64,000 nt of DNA from Streptomyces seoulensis (GCF_004328625.1 NZ_CP032229.1:1674001-1738000); one strand, 5' to 3'. Numbered from the stretch's first letter, positions 7,035 through 21,544 are shown. The notes: a model not told the origin generated them from the letters alone. Made by a program: numbers and translations.

Positions 7035-8627
7035 ATGGGACGCAACATACGTAAACGCCGCTCGCCGCTGGCCGTGAAGGTCACCGCCGCATCGGCGGCC
7101 CTAGCGCTCGGCGGGGGCGGGCTGATCTGGGCGAACTTCTACGCCTCGGCTCACGAGTCGAACAACGACGCGTGGGGAGGCAACCGCACCAAGGCCGCGT
7201 CCGCGCAGGTCGCCACGATCTCGTGCCCGGACGTCGGCCAGAAGCTGACCAACGTGCCGGACAAGGCCCGTACCGACGTCGCCGGTGAACTGTCCAACCT
7301 GGACCGGCAGATCACCGAGGCGTACCAGCGCCTGGCGACCACGCGGGACGCGCAGACCCGGGACGCGAGCTTCGTCCAGAACAGCATCCTGCAGCCGCTC
7401 AAGGACCGCCGCCAGAACATCCTGGACCGGATCAAGCTGGAGATCACCCGCGTGGGCGGCACCGCCCCTGGTGACCTGGACACGCTGGCCGGCTGCACCG
7501 GCACCCCGGCCGACCAGACCAACGCCGGCGGCCAGCAGGGCGGCCAGAACGGCGGTCAGCAGCAGGGCGGGGGCCAGCAGCAGGGCGGCCAGCAGGGTGG
7601 CGGCCAGAACAACGGTGGCCAGCAGCAGGGTGGCGGTCAGCAGCAGGGCGGCCAGAACGGCGGTCAGCAGGGTGGCGGCCAGCAGGGCGGCAACATCGGC
7701 GGTCAGGCCGGCAACGGCCCCGTCGCGGCCGACTTCGTCGACATCACCAAGGCCCAGGCGAACGTCAAGGCCAAGCCGCGCAAGGCCCGCAACGCCTCGC
7801 GGGGCACCTTCACCACGCGCTGCGGTGTGAACACCAACAAGAACCACAACACCGACAACGTCATCGTGGCGCCCGGTGTGAAGAACGGCGCGCACCACCT
7901 GCACGACTACGTCGGCAACCAGAAGATCGACGCGTTCGCCAGCAACGACACGTTCCTCCAGGGCGGTTCGAGCTGCCAGAACAAGAGCGACCTGTCGTCG
8001 TACTACTGGCCGGTCGTCCGCGTCCAGGACGGTTCGCAGGACTTCGACCAGAACAACGACGGCGGCGGCAAGGAAGGCAACGTCGGCAAGATCCTGACGC
8101 CGGTCCAGGCGCAGATCAAGTACGTCGGCAGCCCCACCGGCAAGGTCGTGGCGATGCCGCAGTTCCTGCGGATCATCACCGGTGACGCGAAGACCACCAC
8201 CAACGGTCTGGCCAACGCCAACGCGCACTGGAGCTGCACCGGGTTCGAGAACAAGGTCCAGCTCACCGAGCAGTACCCGATCTGCCCCCAGGGCAGCAAG
8301 GTCGTGCGGTCCTTCGCCTTCCAGAGCTGCTGGGACGGCCAGAACACCGACAGCGCCAACCACCGCACCCACGTGGCCTTCGCGGATGCCAACGGGAACT
8401 GCCAGAACGGCTTCAAGGCCATTCCGCAGCTGACCATGCGCCTGGTGTACGACATCAAGCCGCCCACCCTCGAGAACGGCCAGGTGAAGAACGCCTACGC
8501 CGTGGACGGTTTCCCGGAGCAGCTGCACAAGCCCTCCACAGACCACGACGACTTCATCAGCATCACGACCGGCGGTCTCGCCAACAAGATCGCAAACTGT
8601 GTGAACCGCGGCCAGAACTGCTCGTGA
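7035..8627 (+). CDS. secreted DUF1996 protein with helical module and Gln/Gly-rich linker
   Basis: This is a 530-residue exported protein. The N-terminus ([10 protein letters not shown], then a hydrophobic stretch 14-33) is a signal peptide or anchor. Residues 64-154 form a coiled, charged helical region bounded by Cys64 and Cys154. Residues 162-226 are a (GGQQ)n-type linker. From about 278 a DUF1996 domain follows, with [12 protein letters not shown] (His287, His288, His290) and Cys at 263, 314, 401, 417, 432, 456, 522 and 529 that could pair in disulphides. DUF1996 proteins are extracellular with no proven activity. GAGGAG lies 5 bases before the ATG; the open frame upstream is not coding. 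The plan parallels the protein at 2607. Confidence 0.88.
   Translation: MGRNIRKRRSPLAVKVTAASAALALGGGGLIWANFYASAHESNNDAWGGNRTKAASAQVATISCPDVGQKLTNVPDKARTDVAGELSNLDRQITEAYQRLATTRDAQTRDASFVQNSILQPLKDRRQNILDRIKLEITRVGGTAPGDLDTLAGCTGTPADQTNAGGQQGGQNGGQQQGGGQQQGGQQGGGQNNGGQQQGGGQQQGGQNGGQQGGGQQGGNIGGQAGNGPVAADFVDITKAQANVKAKPRKARNASRGTFTTRCGVNTNKNHNTDNVIVAPGVKNGAHHLHDYVGNQKIDAFASNDTFLQGGSSCQNKSDLSSYYWPVVRVQDGSQDFDQNNDGGGKEGNVGKILTPVQAQIKYVGSPTGKVVAMPQFLRIITGDAKTTTNGLANANAHWSCTGFENKVQLTEQYPICPQGSKVVRSFAFQSCWDGQNTDSANHRTHVAFADANGNCQNGFKAIPQLTMRLVYDIKPPTLENGQVKNAYAVDGFPEQLHKPSTDHDDFISITTGGLANKIANCVNRGQNCS
7518..7712 (+). repeat. low-complexity repeat coding the Gln/Gly linker
   Basis: About 195 bases of degenerate tandem repeats of the unit GGCCAGCAG-GGYGGC encode residues 162-226 of the DUF1996 protein. 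Such repeats can slip, so linker length may vary between strains. It is an in-frame flexible spacer, not a mobile element. Confidence 0.75.
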
Positions 8628-8691
8628 TCCGCGGCTCGTGATCCAGAACTCGTGATCCCCCGAAGACCCCCCTCCTCGGGGGATCACGACA

Positions 8692-8729
8692 GAAGGCCGG
8701 TGCCGGGAAGCCTCCCGGCACCGGCCTTC
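8692..8729. terminator. strong bidirectional terminator
   Basis: A 17-bp perfect inverted repeat (8692-8708 and 8713-8729) with a 4-base loop lies between the DUF1996 gene and the convergent lipoprotein gene. It can act on both strands. Confidence 0.9.
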
Positions 8730-8746
8730 GCCGTGTGTGTGCCGCG

Positions 8747-9154
8747 TCAGCCTGAGTGCTTCGCGCCGTGCCCGCTGTGGTCGGCGCCCGCCTCGACCTC
8801 GCCACCGAGCGTGCCGCGCAGCGCGTTGACCACGCCGTCGTCGCCCACCGCCACCCACTTGCGGCCGACGAGGTAGTGACCGCCGTAGTCCTTCGCGTCG
8901 TTGATCCACTCGCGTTGGCCCCGGTCGGTGGCGAAGGTGGCCAGGACGAACTTCCCGTCGGCGTTCTTGCAGAGCGCCTGGCGGATCTCGTCGGCGTCGG
9001 TCTGCATGTCCGGGCGGCACTTCACCTCGGCGGCCAGACTCTCCAGGCTGCCGGTCGCGGTGGCCGGCACCTTCGCGGTGTCGTCCTGGCCCGCGCCGCA
9101 GCCCGCCAGCGTCAGCACCACGGCGCCCACGAGCACCGCGCTGGTCATCCTCAT
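8747..9154 (-). CDS. small lipoprotein
   Basis: This 135-residue lipoprotein starts at an ATG with GGAGG 5 bases upstream (minus strand). The N-terminus MRMTSAVLVGAVVLTLAGCG ends in a lipobox (LAGC), so the mature protein is anchored outside the membrane. The rest is a small alpha/beta domain with KCRPDMQTDADEIRQALCKNADGKFVLATF and HYLVGRKWVAV, and a His-rich end (DHSGHGAKHSG). Two Cys flank the first helices. It looks like a substrate-free accessory fold; I do not recognise the family. It converges on the DUF1996 gene across a shared terminator. Confidence 0.8.
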   Translation of the reverse strand: MRMTSAVLVGAVVLTLAGCGAGQDDTAKVPATATGSLESLAAEVKCRPDMQTDADEIRQALCKNADGKFVLATFATDRGQREWINDAKDYGGHYLVGRKWVAVGDDGVVNALRGTLGGEVEAGADHSGHGAKHSG

Positions 9155-9277
9155 CCGTTCCTCCGGTCCTGGTGGGCACGGGCATCCGCACCCTAGCCCT
9201 CGCAACGGGTACGGCTGCGAGGCCCGACATGCTCAAATCCCTTGATCGGTACGCCCGGTGCCTGCAAGAGTGGTCCG

Positions 9278-9784
9278 ATGGACCGAGACTGGGAAGAGCG
9301 CGTGGCGGCCGCCTGGGCCGCCTTGGACACCTGGCCCGAGGACGACGCGGCGGGCTTCCGTGCCGTGATCGACAAGCTGGCCGACGAGTTGCCCGAGGAC
9401 CATCCGCTGGGCCTGTTCGAGCGGGCCTGCGCCTTCGACTCGACCGGCCACTCCGGTGACGCGGTCGGGCTGTACCGCGCGGCCCTGGACAACGGCCTGA
9501 CGGAGGCCGACCCGTACAAGGGCCGCCGGACGAAGATCCAGCTGGCCAGCTCGCTCCGCAACACCGGCCACGCGGAGGAGGGCGTCGCCCTGCTCACCCC
9601 CGAACTGGACGCTCACTCGGACGAGTTGAACGACGCGGTACGGGCGTGCCTGGCGCTGTGCCTGTCCAGCCTGGGCCGGGACCGCGAGGGACTCTCGCTG
9701 GTGCTCGGCGCGCTGGCCCCCCATCTCCCGCGCTACCAGCGGTCGATGGCCAACTACGCCCGCCTGCTGACCGAACCGGCGTGA
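9278..9784 (+). CDS. tetratricopeptide-repeat protein
   Basis: The 168-residue protein is all-helical, with TPR-like pairs: GLFERACAFDSTGHSGDAVGLYRAALDNG, RTKIQLASSLRNTGHAEEGVALL and RACLALCLSSLGRDREGLSLVLGAL. The ATG at 9278 (MDRDWEERVAAAWAALD) is chosen; an upstream TTG would add 12 unrelated residues. TPR proteins of this small type are scaffolds; no partner is suggested by the neighbours. It lies head-to-head with the lipoprotein gene, 123 bases apart. Confidence 0.8.
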   Translation: MDRDWEERVAAAWAALDTWPEDDAAGFRAVIDKLADELPEDHPLGLFERACAFDSTGHSGDAVGLYRAALDNGLTEADPYKGRRTKIQLASSLRNTGHAEEGVALLTPELDAHSDELNDAVRACLALCLSSLGRDREGLSLVLGALAPHLPRYQRSMANYARLLTEPA

Positions 9785-9845
9785 TCCGGGCCGCACATCA
9801 CCCGTGCGGCGGTGACCTAAGACCGTCTCGCTCGTTCTCCCCGAT

Positions 9846-11768
9846 GTGCAGTCACAGGATGTAGCCCAGCGTCACGCACCCGCCTCCTCCCGGAACCAGG
9901 ACCCGGCCGTCGACGTCGGCCGGGCCGAGGCCGCGCTCGTCGAGCACTACCCCCGGCTGGTCCGGCTCGCCTACCTGGTGCTCCCGCCCACTCTCGGCCG
10001 GGGGCGCCGGGTCCTGACCGCACACGCCCTCGCCCAGCGCGCCCTGCCGCGCGGCCGCAAGCAGCGCGCCCTGATCCCGGCCCAGCCGACCGGCCGGGAC
10101 GGCGACCCCGGCTACGAATTCGTCCGGCTCCGGGTGCTGCGCAGCGCGCTGGAGGCGTCCGAGCCGCGCAAGGGACTCCCCAAGCTGTCCCAACTCCCGG
10201 CCCCGCTCCCCCAGGTGTGGGGGCTGAGGCTCTTCCCGCGCTCGGGCGGCGCCGATGAACTCGCCCTGGACCAGCGGCTGTCGGCCCTGACCGGCCCGGC
10301 CCGCGCCGCCTACGTCCTGCGCGGCCTGGAGGGGCTGGCGGACGACGACGTGCGCAAGATCCTCAAGGCCGCAGGGGTCACCCGTACCGAGTCCGCGCTG
10401 GCCGGGGCGAACGGGGTGCCCGCGCAGTACGCGCTGCTCGCCTCCCCCGAGTTCGACGCCTGCTCGCTCCAGGCCCGGCCCACCGATCTGATGCGCCGCC
10501 GCCAGCACACCAAGGCGGCGGTGGCCGCGGCCGCCGCGCTCGCGGTGGCCTGCGTGCTGGTGGCGGTGCCCGGCGGCGGCTGGGGCCCGGACGGCGCCGC
10601 CGCCCCCGCGTACGCGGAGAACCCCGCCGCCGCGGCCGCGCTCGACCCCGCCAAGGTGCAGCGGGTGACCCCGGCCGCGTGGAAGACCTCGGCCCGTACC
10701 GACTTCTCCGTCTGGCCCGCGCGCGGGCCGCTCGCCGGTGACGAGGGCCTGCTGCGCCGCGCGCTGGCGGTCTGGGCCCGCCCCGGCGCCACCGTCCGCG
10801 TCTCGGCCACCCCCGGCACCTTCACCGGCGGCCCCGCCGGACCGCCCCAACTCCTGTACGCGGGCGACGTGGACGCGGCCCGCGTGGTGGTCCTCTACGA
10901 CGGCCTGCGCATCGCCCGCTACGCCGAGCCCAGGGACGGCACCGAGGGCGCGGCCCTCGACTTCGCCCGGGTGGACGGCGCGACCGGCGCCGAGGCGAGC
11001 GCGCTGGTGCTGGGCCGCTCCGACGGCAACGTCCGCTATCTGACCGCCCCTTGGGTGAAGGAGGCCGCCGGGCGGGACCTGACCAAGCCGGAGTCGCGGC
11101 CGACCGCGCTCACCCTGACCGACGGGGTCACCTCCCCGCTGGCCAGCCCCGCGCTGCGCACGGGCGACTGCACCTCCTGGACCGCGCTCCAGCTGACGGA
11201 CGGCTCCGGCACCCAGCTCTCCAGCGATCTGGGCGAGCTGGTGCCGGCCCACCTCACCGCGGGCCGGCCGGGTGCGGCCGAGGAGGCGACCGGGGCCGAA
11301 GGGCTGCGCGCCTGGGCGCCGTTCGCCTGCTCGCTGGCGGCGGAGCGGGCGGCCGGGGTGCGCGGGGTGAACGCGTGGGCGTTCGCCGAGCAGCCGCTGC
11401 CGGACGCGAGCGGCGCCGGGCAGTGGGTGTGCACCCGGGCCGAGACCTGGCGCGGTGACGGCACGGCCGCGCTGGCCCAGTTCCGTACGCCGGGCGGCGC
11501 CGCCGGGGCGGTGGTGGCCAAGGGCACGGACACCACGGCGTGCGGCCCGCGTGATCCGCACGTGCTGGCCGGGGTGCTGTGGAAGTCGAGCGGCGGCCAC
11601 TGGTATCTGCTGGCCGCGGGCAGCCGGGGCGTGACCTCGATCCGGTCCTCGGGCGGGGTGACCGCGTCCGGGCAGGGCCAGTTGCTGGTGGCCAAGGCGG
11701 AGCAGGGCGCGCAGGCGCAGCTGGCGGGCACGCTGGAGGGCGGCCGGAAGATCAGCGGGCTGCACTGA
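9846..11768 (+). CDS. membrane-anchored protein with degenerate sigma-factor-like cytoplasmic half
   Basis: The 640-residue protein starts at GTG. Residues 25-65 (VEHYPRLVRLAYLVLP) and 145-185 (LSALTGPARAAYVLRGLEGLADDDVRKIL) echo sigma-70 regions 2 and 4 of ECF factors, but the sequence is degenerate. One membrane helix at about 224-241 (preceded by MRRRQHTK) places residues 245-640 outside the cell. The exported part is Ala/Gly-rich with several Cys (DCTSWT, FACSLA, WVCTRAE, TACGPRD) and ends in KSSGGHWYLLAAGSRGVTSI and a conserved-looking tail. A signal sensor that couples outside to inside is possible but unproven. No partner anti-sigma gene is adjacent. Confidence 0.65.
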   Translation: MQSQDVAQRHAPASSRNQDPAVDVGRAEAALVEHYPRLVRLAYLVLPPTLGRGRRVLTAHALAQRALPRGRKQRALIPAQPTGRDGDPGYEFVRLRVLRSALEASEPRKGLPKLSQLPAPLPQVWGLRLFPRSGGADELALDQRLSALTGPARAAYVLRGLEGLADDDVRKILKAAGVTRTESALAGANGVPAQYALLASPEFDACSLQARPTDLMRRRQHTKAAVAAAAALAVACVLVAVPGGGWGPDGAAAPAYAENPAAAAALDPAKVQRVTPAAWKTSARTDFSVWPARGPLAGDEGLLRRALAVWARPGATVRVSATPGTFTGGPAGPPQLLYAGDVDAARVVVLYDGLRIARYAEPRDGTEGAALDFARVDGATGAEASALVLGRSDGNVRYLTAPWVKEAAGRDLTKPESRPTALTLTDGVTSPLASPALRTGDCTSWTALQLTDGSGTQLSSDLGELVPAHLTAGRPGAAEEATGAEGLRAWAPFACSLAAERAAGVRGVNAWAFAEQPLPDASGAGQWVCTRAETWRGDGTAALAQFRTPGGAAGAVVAKGTDTTACGPRDPHVLAGVLWKSSGGHWYLLAAGSRGVTSIRSSGGVTASGQGQLLVAKAEQGAQAQLAGTLEGGRKISGLH

Positions 11769-11835
11769 CCGGGCGCTGCTGACAGTTTGCCGAACAAGGT
11801 CGTGCACGGGGGTTCTCAGGTGCGGTACCCGTCAG

Positions 11836-11841
11836 TACATT
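11836..11841 (+). promoter_or_regulatory. -10 hexamer of a probable leaderless promoter
   Basis: TACATT lies 6 bases before the ATG at 11848 and there is no Shine-Dalgarno sequence. That spacing puts the transcription start at the A of the start codon, so the mRNA of the PF10118 gene is probably leaderless. Confidence 0.5.
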
Positions 11842-11847
11842 GACGCC

Positions 11848-12750
11848 ATGTCTAACAAGCAGGCCCGGCCGGTACAGGCCGAGCGCATCCCGCTGAAGGC
11901 GCGCAAGGTGTCCTTCGCCTGGGAGGACACCCCGCTGCACTGGGTGCCGGGCGACCCCTTCACCACGCACACCATCAATGTGCTGCATCTGCTGCTGCCC
12001 GCCGGCGAGCGGTGGTTCGTCCATGTGTACAAGCAGGCGCTGCCGCTGATCAAGGACGAGCGGCTGCGCGAGGATGTCATCGGGTTCATCGGGCAGGAGG
12101 CGATGCACTCCCAGGCCCATGACGAGGTGCTGCCGCACCTGCGCGAGCAGGGGCTCGACCCGACGCCGTACACCGCGCAGGTCGACTGGTTCTTCGAGAA
12201 GCTGCTCGGGGACCGTACTCTGCCGCCCGGCCGGGTCCGCCGCTGGTGGCTGCTGGAGCGGATCGCGCTGATCGCGGCGATCGAGCACTACACCGCGTTC
12301 CTCGGCGACTGGGTGCTGAACGCGGCCGAGCTGGACCGGCGGGGCGCCGATCCGACCATGCTGGACCTGCTGCGCTGGCACGGCGCCGAGGAGGTCGAGC
12401 ACCGCTCGGTCGCCTTCGACCTCTTCGTGCACGTGGACGGCGACTACCGGCGCCGGGTGCGGACCTGGGCGCTGGCCTTCGGGGCGCTGATGTTCCTGTG
12501 GCAGCGCGGGGCCCGCTTCTTCATGGAGCACGATCCGACGCTGGTGGACGGCAAGGCGTCGTTCCGGGAGTTCTACATGAGCGGGCGCCGGGGCACGCTG
12601 CCCGCGACGGGCGCGCTGCTGAAGTCCATCCCGCGCTATCTGAGCCGGGCGTACCACCCGTCCCAGGAGGGCTCGACCGCGCAGGCGGTGGCCTACCTGG
12701 CCTCGTCCCCGGCGGCGCTGGCCGCGGAGAAGGCGGAGCACGATGCCTGA
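11848..12750 (+). CDS. PF10118 'metal-dependent hydrolase', probably a ferritin-like di-iron protein
   Basis: This 300-residue protein matches the family named predicted metal-dependent hydrolase. The ligand pattern is informative: Glu54 (PAGERWF), Glu84-A-M-His87 (QEAMHSQAHDEV), Glu146 (AIEHYTAF) and Glu182-V-E-His185 (AEEVEHRSVAFD). One Glu, an ExxH, a second Glu and a second ExxH on four helices is the signature of di-iron carboxylate proteins such as oxygenases and desaturases. A hydrophobic stretch near 207-220 may touch the membrane. The start has no ribosome site. It overlaps the reductase gene by 8 bases (ATGCCTGA), so the two are coupled. A di-iron oxygenase is inferred; hydrolase is the archive name. 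Confidence 0.8.
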   Translation: MSNKQARPVQAERIPLKARKVSFAWEDTPLHWVPGDPFTTHTINVLHLLLPAGERWFVHVYKQALPLIKDERLREDVIGFIGQEAMHSQAHDEVLPHLREQGLDPTPYTAQVDWFFEKLLGDRTLPPGRVRRWWLLERIALIAAIEHYTAFLGDWVLNAAELDRRGADPTMLDLLRWHGAEEVEHRSVAFDLFVHVDGDYRRRVRTWALAFGALMFLWQRGARFFMEHDPTLVDGKASFREFYMSGRRGTLPATGALLKSIPRYLSRAYHPSQEGSTAQAVAYLASSPAALAAEKAEHDA

Positions 12751-13807
12751 GCAGACCACCCGGTCCGTCGCCGCCGCCGCGCTCCTGGTGGGCGCCGGGC
12801 TGCTGACCCGGCGGGCGCTGCGCCGCCGGGTCAAGGACTCGCCGCTGTGGCCGATGCCCACGCTGGACCCGCCGATCTCCGGGCGCCCCCGTACGCGGGC
12901 GCTGCGGCTGCTGCTGACCGGGCACGAGCGTGTCGCGGACGGCGTGGTGCGGCTGCGGCTGGAGGGCAGCGACCTGCCCGCCTGGGAGCCGGGCGCGCAT
13001 CTGGACCTGGTGCTGCCGTCGGGTCTGGTCCGCCAGTACTCGCTGTGCGGGGACCCGGCCGACTCCTCGGTGTACGAGGTGGCCGCGCGGCTGGTCGAGG
13101 ACGGCCGGGGCGGCTCCCGGGAGGTGCACGAGCAGCTCACCGAGGGGGCCGAGCTGGAGGTGCGTGGCCCGCGCAACCGGTTCCCGCTGGTGGAGGCGCC
13201 CGCGTACGTCTTCGTGGCCGGCGGCATCGGGATCACCCCGGTCCTGCCCATGCTGCGGGCGCTGTCGGAGGACGTGGACGTGCGGCTGCTGTACTGCGGG
13301 CGTACGCGGGCTTCGATGCCGTTCCTGAAGGAGGCGGCGGCACTGGCCGGGGACGGGTGCACGGTGGTGGCCGAGGACGAGGACGGCCGCCCCGACCTCG
13401 TCGCGCTGCTGACCGGGCTGCCCGAGGGCGCGGTGGTGTACTGCTGCGGCCCGGAGGGGCTGATGGCGGCGGTGGAGGCGGCGCTGCCCGAGGGGACCGC
13501 GCTGCACCTGGAGCGGTTCGCCCCGCGTACGGCAGGCGGCGCGGACACCGCCTTCGAGGTCGAACTGCGGCGCAGCGGCCGGACGTTGACCGTCCCGTCG
13601 GATTCGACCCTGCTGGCGGCGGTGCGCCGGGAGCTGCCGGACACCCTCTACTCCTGCGAGCAGGGTTTCTGCGGGACCTGCCAACAGCGGGTGCTGGAGG
13701 GCGAGGTGGATCACCGCGACGAGCTGCTGACGGACGGGGAGCGCGACGATTCGATGCTCATCTGCGTGTCCCGCTCCCGGGGTGAGCGGCTGGTGCTGGA
13801 CATGTGA
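12743..13807 (+). CDS. PDR/VanB-type flavin reductase with C-terminal [2Fe-2S] ferredoxin domain
   Basis: The 354-residue protein has the order FAD/FMN-binding domain (RQYSL at 97-101), NAD(P)-binding domain (GGIGITP at 160-166, CCGPEGLM at 234-241) and a C-terminal plant-type ferredoxin domain with Cys305, Cys310, Cys313 and Cys341 (SCEQGFCGTCQQRVLEGEVDHRD). This is the phthalate-dioxygenase-reductase order, which passes electrons from NAD(P)H to an oxygenase. The N-terminal residues 8-22 are hydrophobic and might anchor it. Coupling to the di-iron-like protein makes that protein the likely acceptor. Downstream the TetR gene follows closely. Confidence 0.92.
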   Translation: MPEQTTRSVAAAALLVGAGLLTRRALRRRVKDSPLWPMPTLDPPISGRPRTRALRLLLTGHERVADGVVRLRLEGSDLPAWEPGAHLDLVLPSGLVRQYSLCGDPADSSVYEVAARLVEDGRGGSREVHEQLTEGAELEVRGPRNRFPLVEAPAYVFVAGGIGITPVLPMLRALSEDVDVRLLYCGRTRASMPFLKEAAALAGDGCTVVAEDEDGRPDLVALLTGLPEGAVVYCCGPEGLMAAVEAALPEGTALHLERFAPRTAGGADTAFEVELRRSGRTLTVPSDSTLLAAVRRELPDTLYSCEQGFCGTCQQRVLEGEVDHRDELLTDGERDDSMLICVSRSRGERLVLDM

Positions 13808-13875
13808 GCGCGCGGGGTGCGGCCGGGCGGAACCGGATCGTCCAAGTGTCGTTGCCGGTCGGTAAGGTTGAACCC

Positions 13876-14565
13876 ATGGGTACCGGGGTTCGCCGCAGGA
13901 TGGGCGTCGAGGAGCGGCGGCAGCAGTTGATCAAGGTCGCGCTCGACCTGTTCAGCCGGCGCTCGCCGGACGAGGTCTCGATCGACGAGATAGCGTCGGC
14001 CGCCGGCATCTCCCGCCCGCTGGTCTACCACTACTTCCCCGGCAAGATGAGCCTGTACGAGGCCGCGCTGACCCGGGCGGCGGAGGATCTGGCTGGCCGC
14101 TTCGAGGAGCCGCACGAGGGCCCGCTGGGTGCCCGGCTGCTCCGGGTGATGGGCCGCTTCTTCGACTTCGTGGACGAGCACGGGCCGGGCTTCTCCGCCC
14201 TGATGCGGGGCGGTCCGGCGGTCGGCTCCTCGGCCACCAACGCCCTGGTCGACTCGGTGCGCCAGGCGTCCTACGAGCAGATCCTGTCCCATCTGGGGAT
14301 CACCGAGGCGCCCGCCCGGCTGGAGCTGGTGGTGCGCTCGTGGATCTCGCTGGTGGAGTCGACGGCGCTGATCTGGCTGGAGGGCCGCCGGGTGCCGCGC
14401 GAGGAGCTGGAACGTCAGCTCGTGCACGACTTCGCCGCCCTGGCCGCGATCAGCGCCGCCTACGACCCCGAAATGGCCGCCGTGGTCCGCACCTTCGTAC
14501 AGAACGAGCCGGGCGACGGCCCCTTCGCGGAACTCGCCACCCGGCTGATCTCTCTGGCGTCCTGA
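13876..14565 (+). CDS. TetR/AcrR-family regulator
   Basis: This 229-residue regulator has the usual N-terminal helix-turn-helix: EERRQQLIKVALDLFSRRS, then SIDEIASAAGISRPLVYHYFPGK. The C-terminal helical part (residues 60-229) is the ligand-binding and dimer domain. I choose the ATG at 13876. It has a -10-like TAAGGT 7 bases upstream, no Shine-Dalgarno, and the usual family start; a GTG at 13804 overlapping the reductase stop would add 24 unlike residues. It probably controls the oxygenase-reductase pair in front of it. It converges on the pullulanase gene with a 4-base gap. Confidence 0.9.
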   Translation: MGTGVRRRMGVEERRQQLIKVALDLFSRRSPDEVSIDEIASAAGISRPLVYHYFPGKMSLYEAALTRAAEDLAGRFEEPHEGPLGARLLRVMGRFFDFVDEHGPGFSALMRGGPAVGSSATNALVDSVRQASYEQILSHLGITEAPARLELVVRSWISLVESTALIWLEGRRVPREELERQLVHDFAALAAISAAYDPEMAAVVRTFVQNEPGDGPFAELATRLISLAS

Positions 14566-14569
14566 CCCC

Positions 14570-19966
<5,397 letters not shown>

Positions 19967-20059
19967 GGCACAAACTCCTTGCGCTCACGGCTCGTTCGAG
20001 TCCGGCCAGAGGCACGGCTTCGCTGCCGGACGCGGCGTGACCGTACCGCCGTGGAAAGC

Positions 20060-20076
20060 CTTGCAGCAAGACTTGT
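20060..20076 (-). promoter_or_regulatory. MalR-type operator in the pullulanase promoter
   Basis: CTTGCAGCAAG (CTTG-N3-CAAG, 20060-20070), followed by a further CTTG (20072-20075), lies 94 bases before the pullulanase start. The heptamer CTTGCAG recurs in the malE-malR region. This suggests the same LacI-family repressor; binding is inferred. Confidence 0.55.
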
Positions 20077-20110
20077 GAAACATGAAGAAAGAAATTTCAG
20101 CGATGAACGA

Positions 20111-20143
20111 GGGACGAACCGCCCGTATACGACGGACGGTTCG
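20111..20143 (-). terminator. terminator after the alpha-amylase gene
   Basis: Nine-base arms (20111-20119 and 20135-20143) plus an inner CCGT/ACGG pairing, 25 bases past the amylase stop and before the pullulanase promoter. Confidence 0.65.
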
Positions 20144-20167
20144 TCGGAAGGTGCCTCAAGAGGGGCG

Positions 20168-21544
20168 TCAGCAGCTCGACTTGCCCGCGTACAGCGCGAG
20201 CGCGGTGTTGGCGCCCAGGGTCGCGGTGAACTGACCGCCGGCGTTCACCGACACCGTGGTGTTGTTCTGCACGTTGCAGTACGTGCCCGCCGCCAGCGAG
20301 GTCTGGTAGGTGCGAGAGAGGGAGGAGGACTCGTGGTTGATGGCCACGAACCCCTTGTTCCCGCGCCCGAAGGCGATGGCGTCGTTGCCGTTGTCCCACC
20401 AGTTGGAGACGGCCTGGCCGCGGGTGGCGTTGCGGAAGGCGACCATGGACTTGATCTCCGGCCAGGCGTGCTGGCACTTCCAGCCGTCCTGCCAGCAGGC
20501 GTTGACCTTGCCCCCGTTGGGCGGCCCGGCGTCCGCGTTCGACCACTCGTAGCCGGAGTTGATGTCCGGGGCGCCGTAGGGGTAGGCCAGCATGAAGACG
20601 TTGGCCAGCGTGTAGTTGGCGCCGTCCTTGTAGTTGAGGGTGCTGCCGTTGCGCTCGGTGTCGTGGTTGTCGACGAAGACCCCGGAGACCGAGCTGCTCA
20701 TGTACCCCCAGCCCTCGCCGTAGTTCTTCAGGTAGGCGAGGTTCTCGTTGTTGAACACCCGCTTGAGGTCGTAGGCGTAGCGGAACTCCTGGACGTCGCC
20801 GTTGCCCGTGTACTCGGTGGGCTGGACGGCCTCGCCCGCGCCGTAGATGACCTCCTGCTTCCAGTACACCGACGGGTTGGTCAGCCGGGACTTGATGTTG
20901 GCCAGGTCCGCCGTGTCGATGTGCTTGGCCGCGTCGATGCGGAAGCCGTCGACGCCCAGCGAGAGCAGGTCGTTCAGGTACCCGGCGATGGTCTTGCGGA
21001 CGTACTCCTCGCCGGTGTCCAGGTCGGCCAGGCCCACCAGTTCGCAGTGCTGGACGTTGTAGCGGTCCTGGTAGTTGCTGACCTGGGCGGTGCAGTCGTC
21101 GAAGTCGGGCGAGGAGTACAGGCCCGGGTAGTTGTACTTGGTGTACGACGAGCCGCCGGTACCGGTACCGCTGCCCGCGGACATGTGGTTGATCACCGTG
21201 TCGGCGACGACCTTGACGCCGGCCGAGTGACACGTGTCGACCATGCTCTTGAAGGCCGCGCGGTCACCGAGCCGGCCCGCGATCTTGTAGGAGACGGGCT
21301 GGTACGAGGTCCACCACTGGGAGCCCTGTATGTGCTCGGCGGGCGGGGAGACCTGCACATACCCGTATCCGGCCGGGCCGAGGGTGGTGGTGCACTCGCG
21401 GGCAACCGAGGCGAAGTTCCACTCGAAGAGGACGGCGGTGACGTCCTTGGTGCCGGGCGGCGACGCCTGTGCAGTAGTCGGGTACATGCCAACCGAGGCC
21501 GCTGCCGCGAGGGCGAGCGCCACGGTGAGGGTTCTGCGTGCCAT
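20168..21544 (-). CDS. secreted animal-type alpha-amylase (GH13)
   Basis: This 458-residue exported amylase hydrolyses internal alpha-1,4 bonds of starch. A signal peptide ([19 protein letters not shown], cleaved near TAQAS at 28) precedes the catalytic barrel: VADTVINH (region I), Asp204 in [12 protein letters not shown], Glu231 in [11 protein letters not shown], and Asp295 in [11 protein letters not shown]. The sequence is close to animal and Streptomyces amylases. A C-terminal all-beta domain ends at residue 458; there is no CBM20 starch-binding domain, so it is the short form. The ATG at 21544 has GAAGGA upstream; the frame's extra 46 residues beyond it are promoter. A palindromic site lies in the promoter. 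Confidence 0.95.
   Translation of the reverse strand: MARRTLTVALALAAAASVGMYPTTAQASPPGTKDVTAVLFEWNFASVARECTTTLGPAGYGYVQVSPPAEHIQGSQWWTSYQPVSYKIAGRLGDRAAFKSMVDTCHSAGVKVVADTVINHMSAGSGTGTGGSSYTKYNYPGLYSSPDFDDCTAQVSNYQDRYNVQHCELVGLADLDTGEEYVRKTIAGYLNDLLSLGVDGFRIDAAKHIDTADLANIKSRLTNPSVYWKQEVIYGAGEAVQPTEYTGNGDVQEFRYAYDLKRVFNNENLAYLKNYGEGWGYMSSSVSGVFVDNHDTERNGSTLNYKDGANYTLANVFMLAYPYGAPDINSGYEWSNADAGPPNGGKVNACWQDGWKCQHAWPEIKSMVAFRNATRGQAVSNWWDNGNDAIAFGRGNKGFVAINHESSSLSRTYQTSLAAGTYCNVQNNTTVSVNAGGQFTATLGANTALALYAGKSSC

Noticed and set aside
7518..7712. Tandem GGCCAGCAG-like repeats as a possible CRISPR or mobile-element end
   Set aside because: The repeats are degenerate, in frame and encode a Gln/Gly linker; there are no unique spacers.
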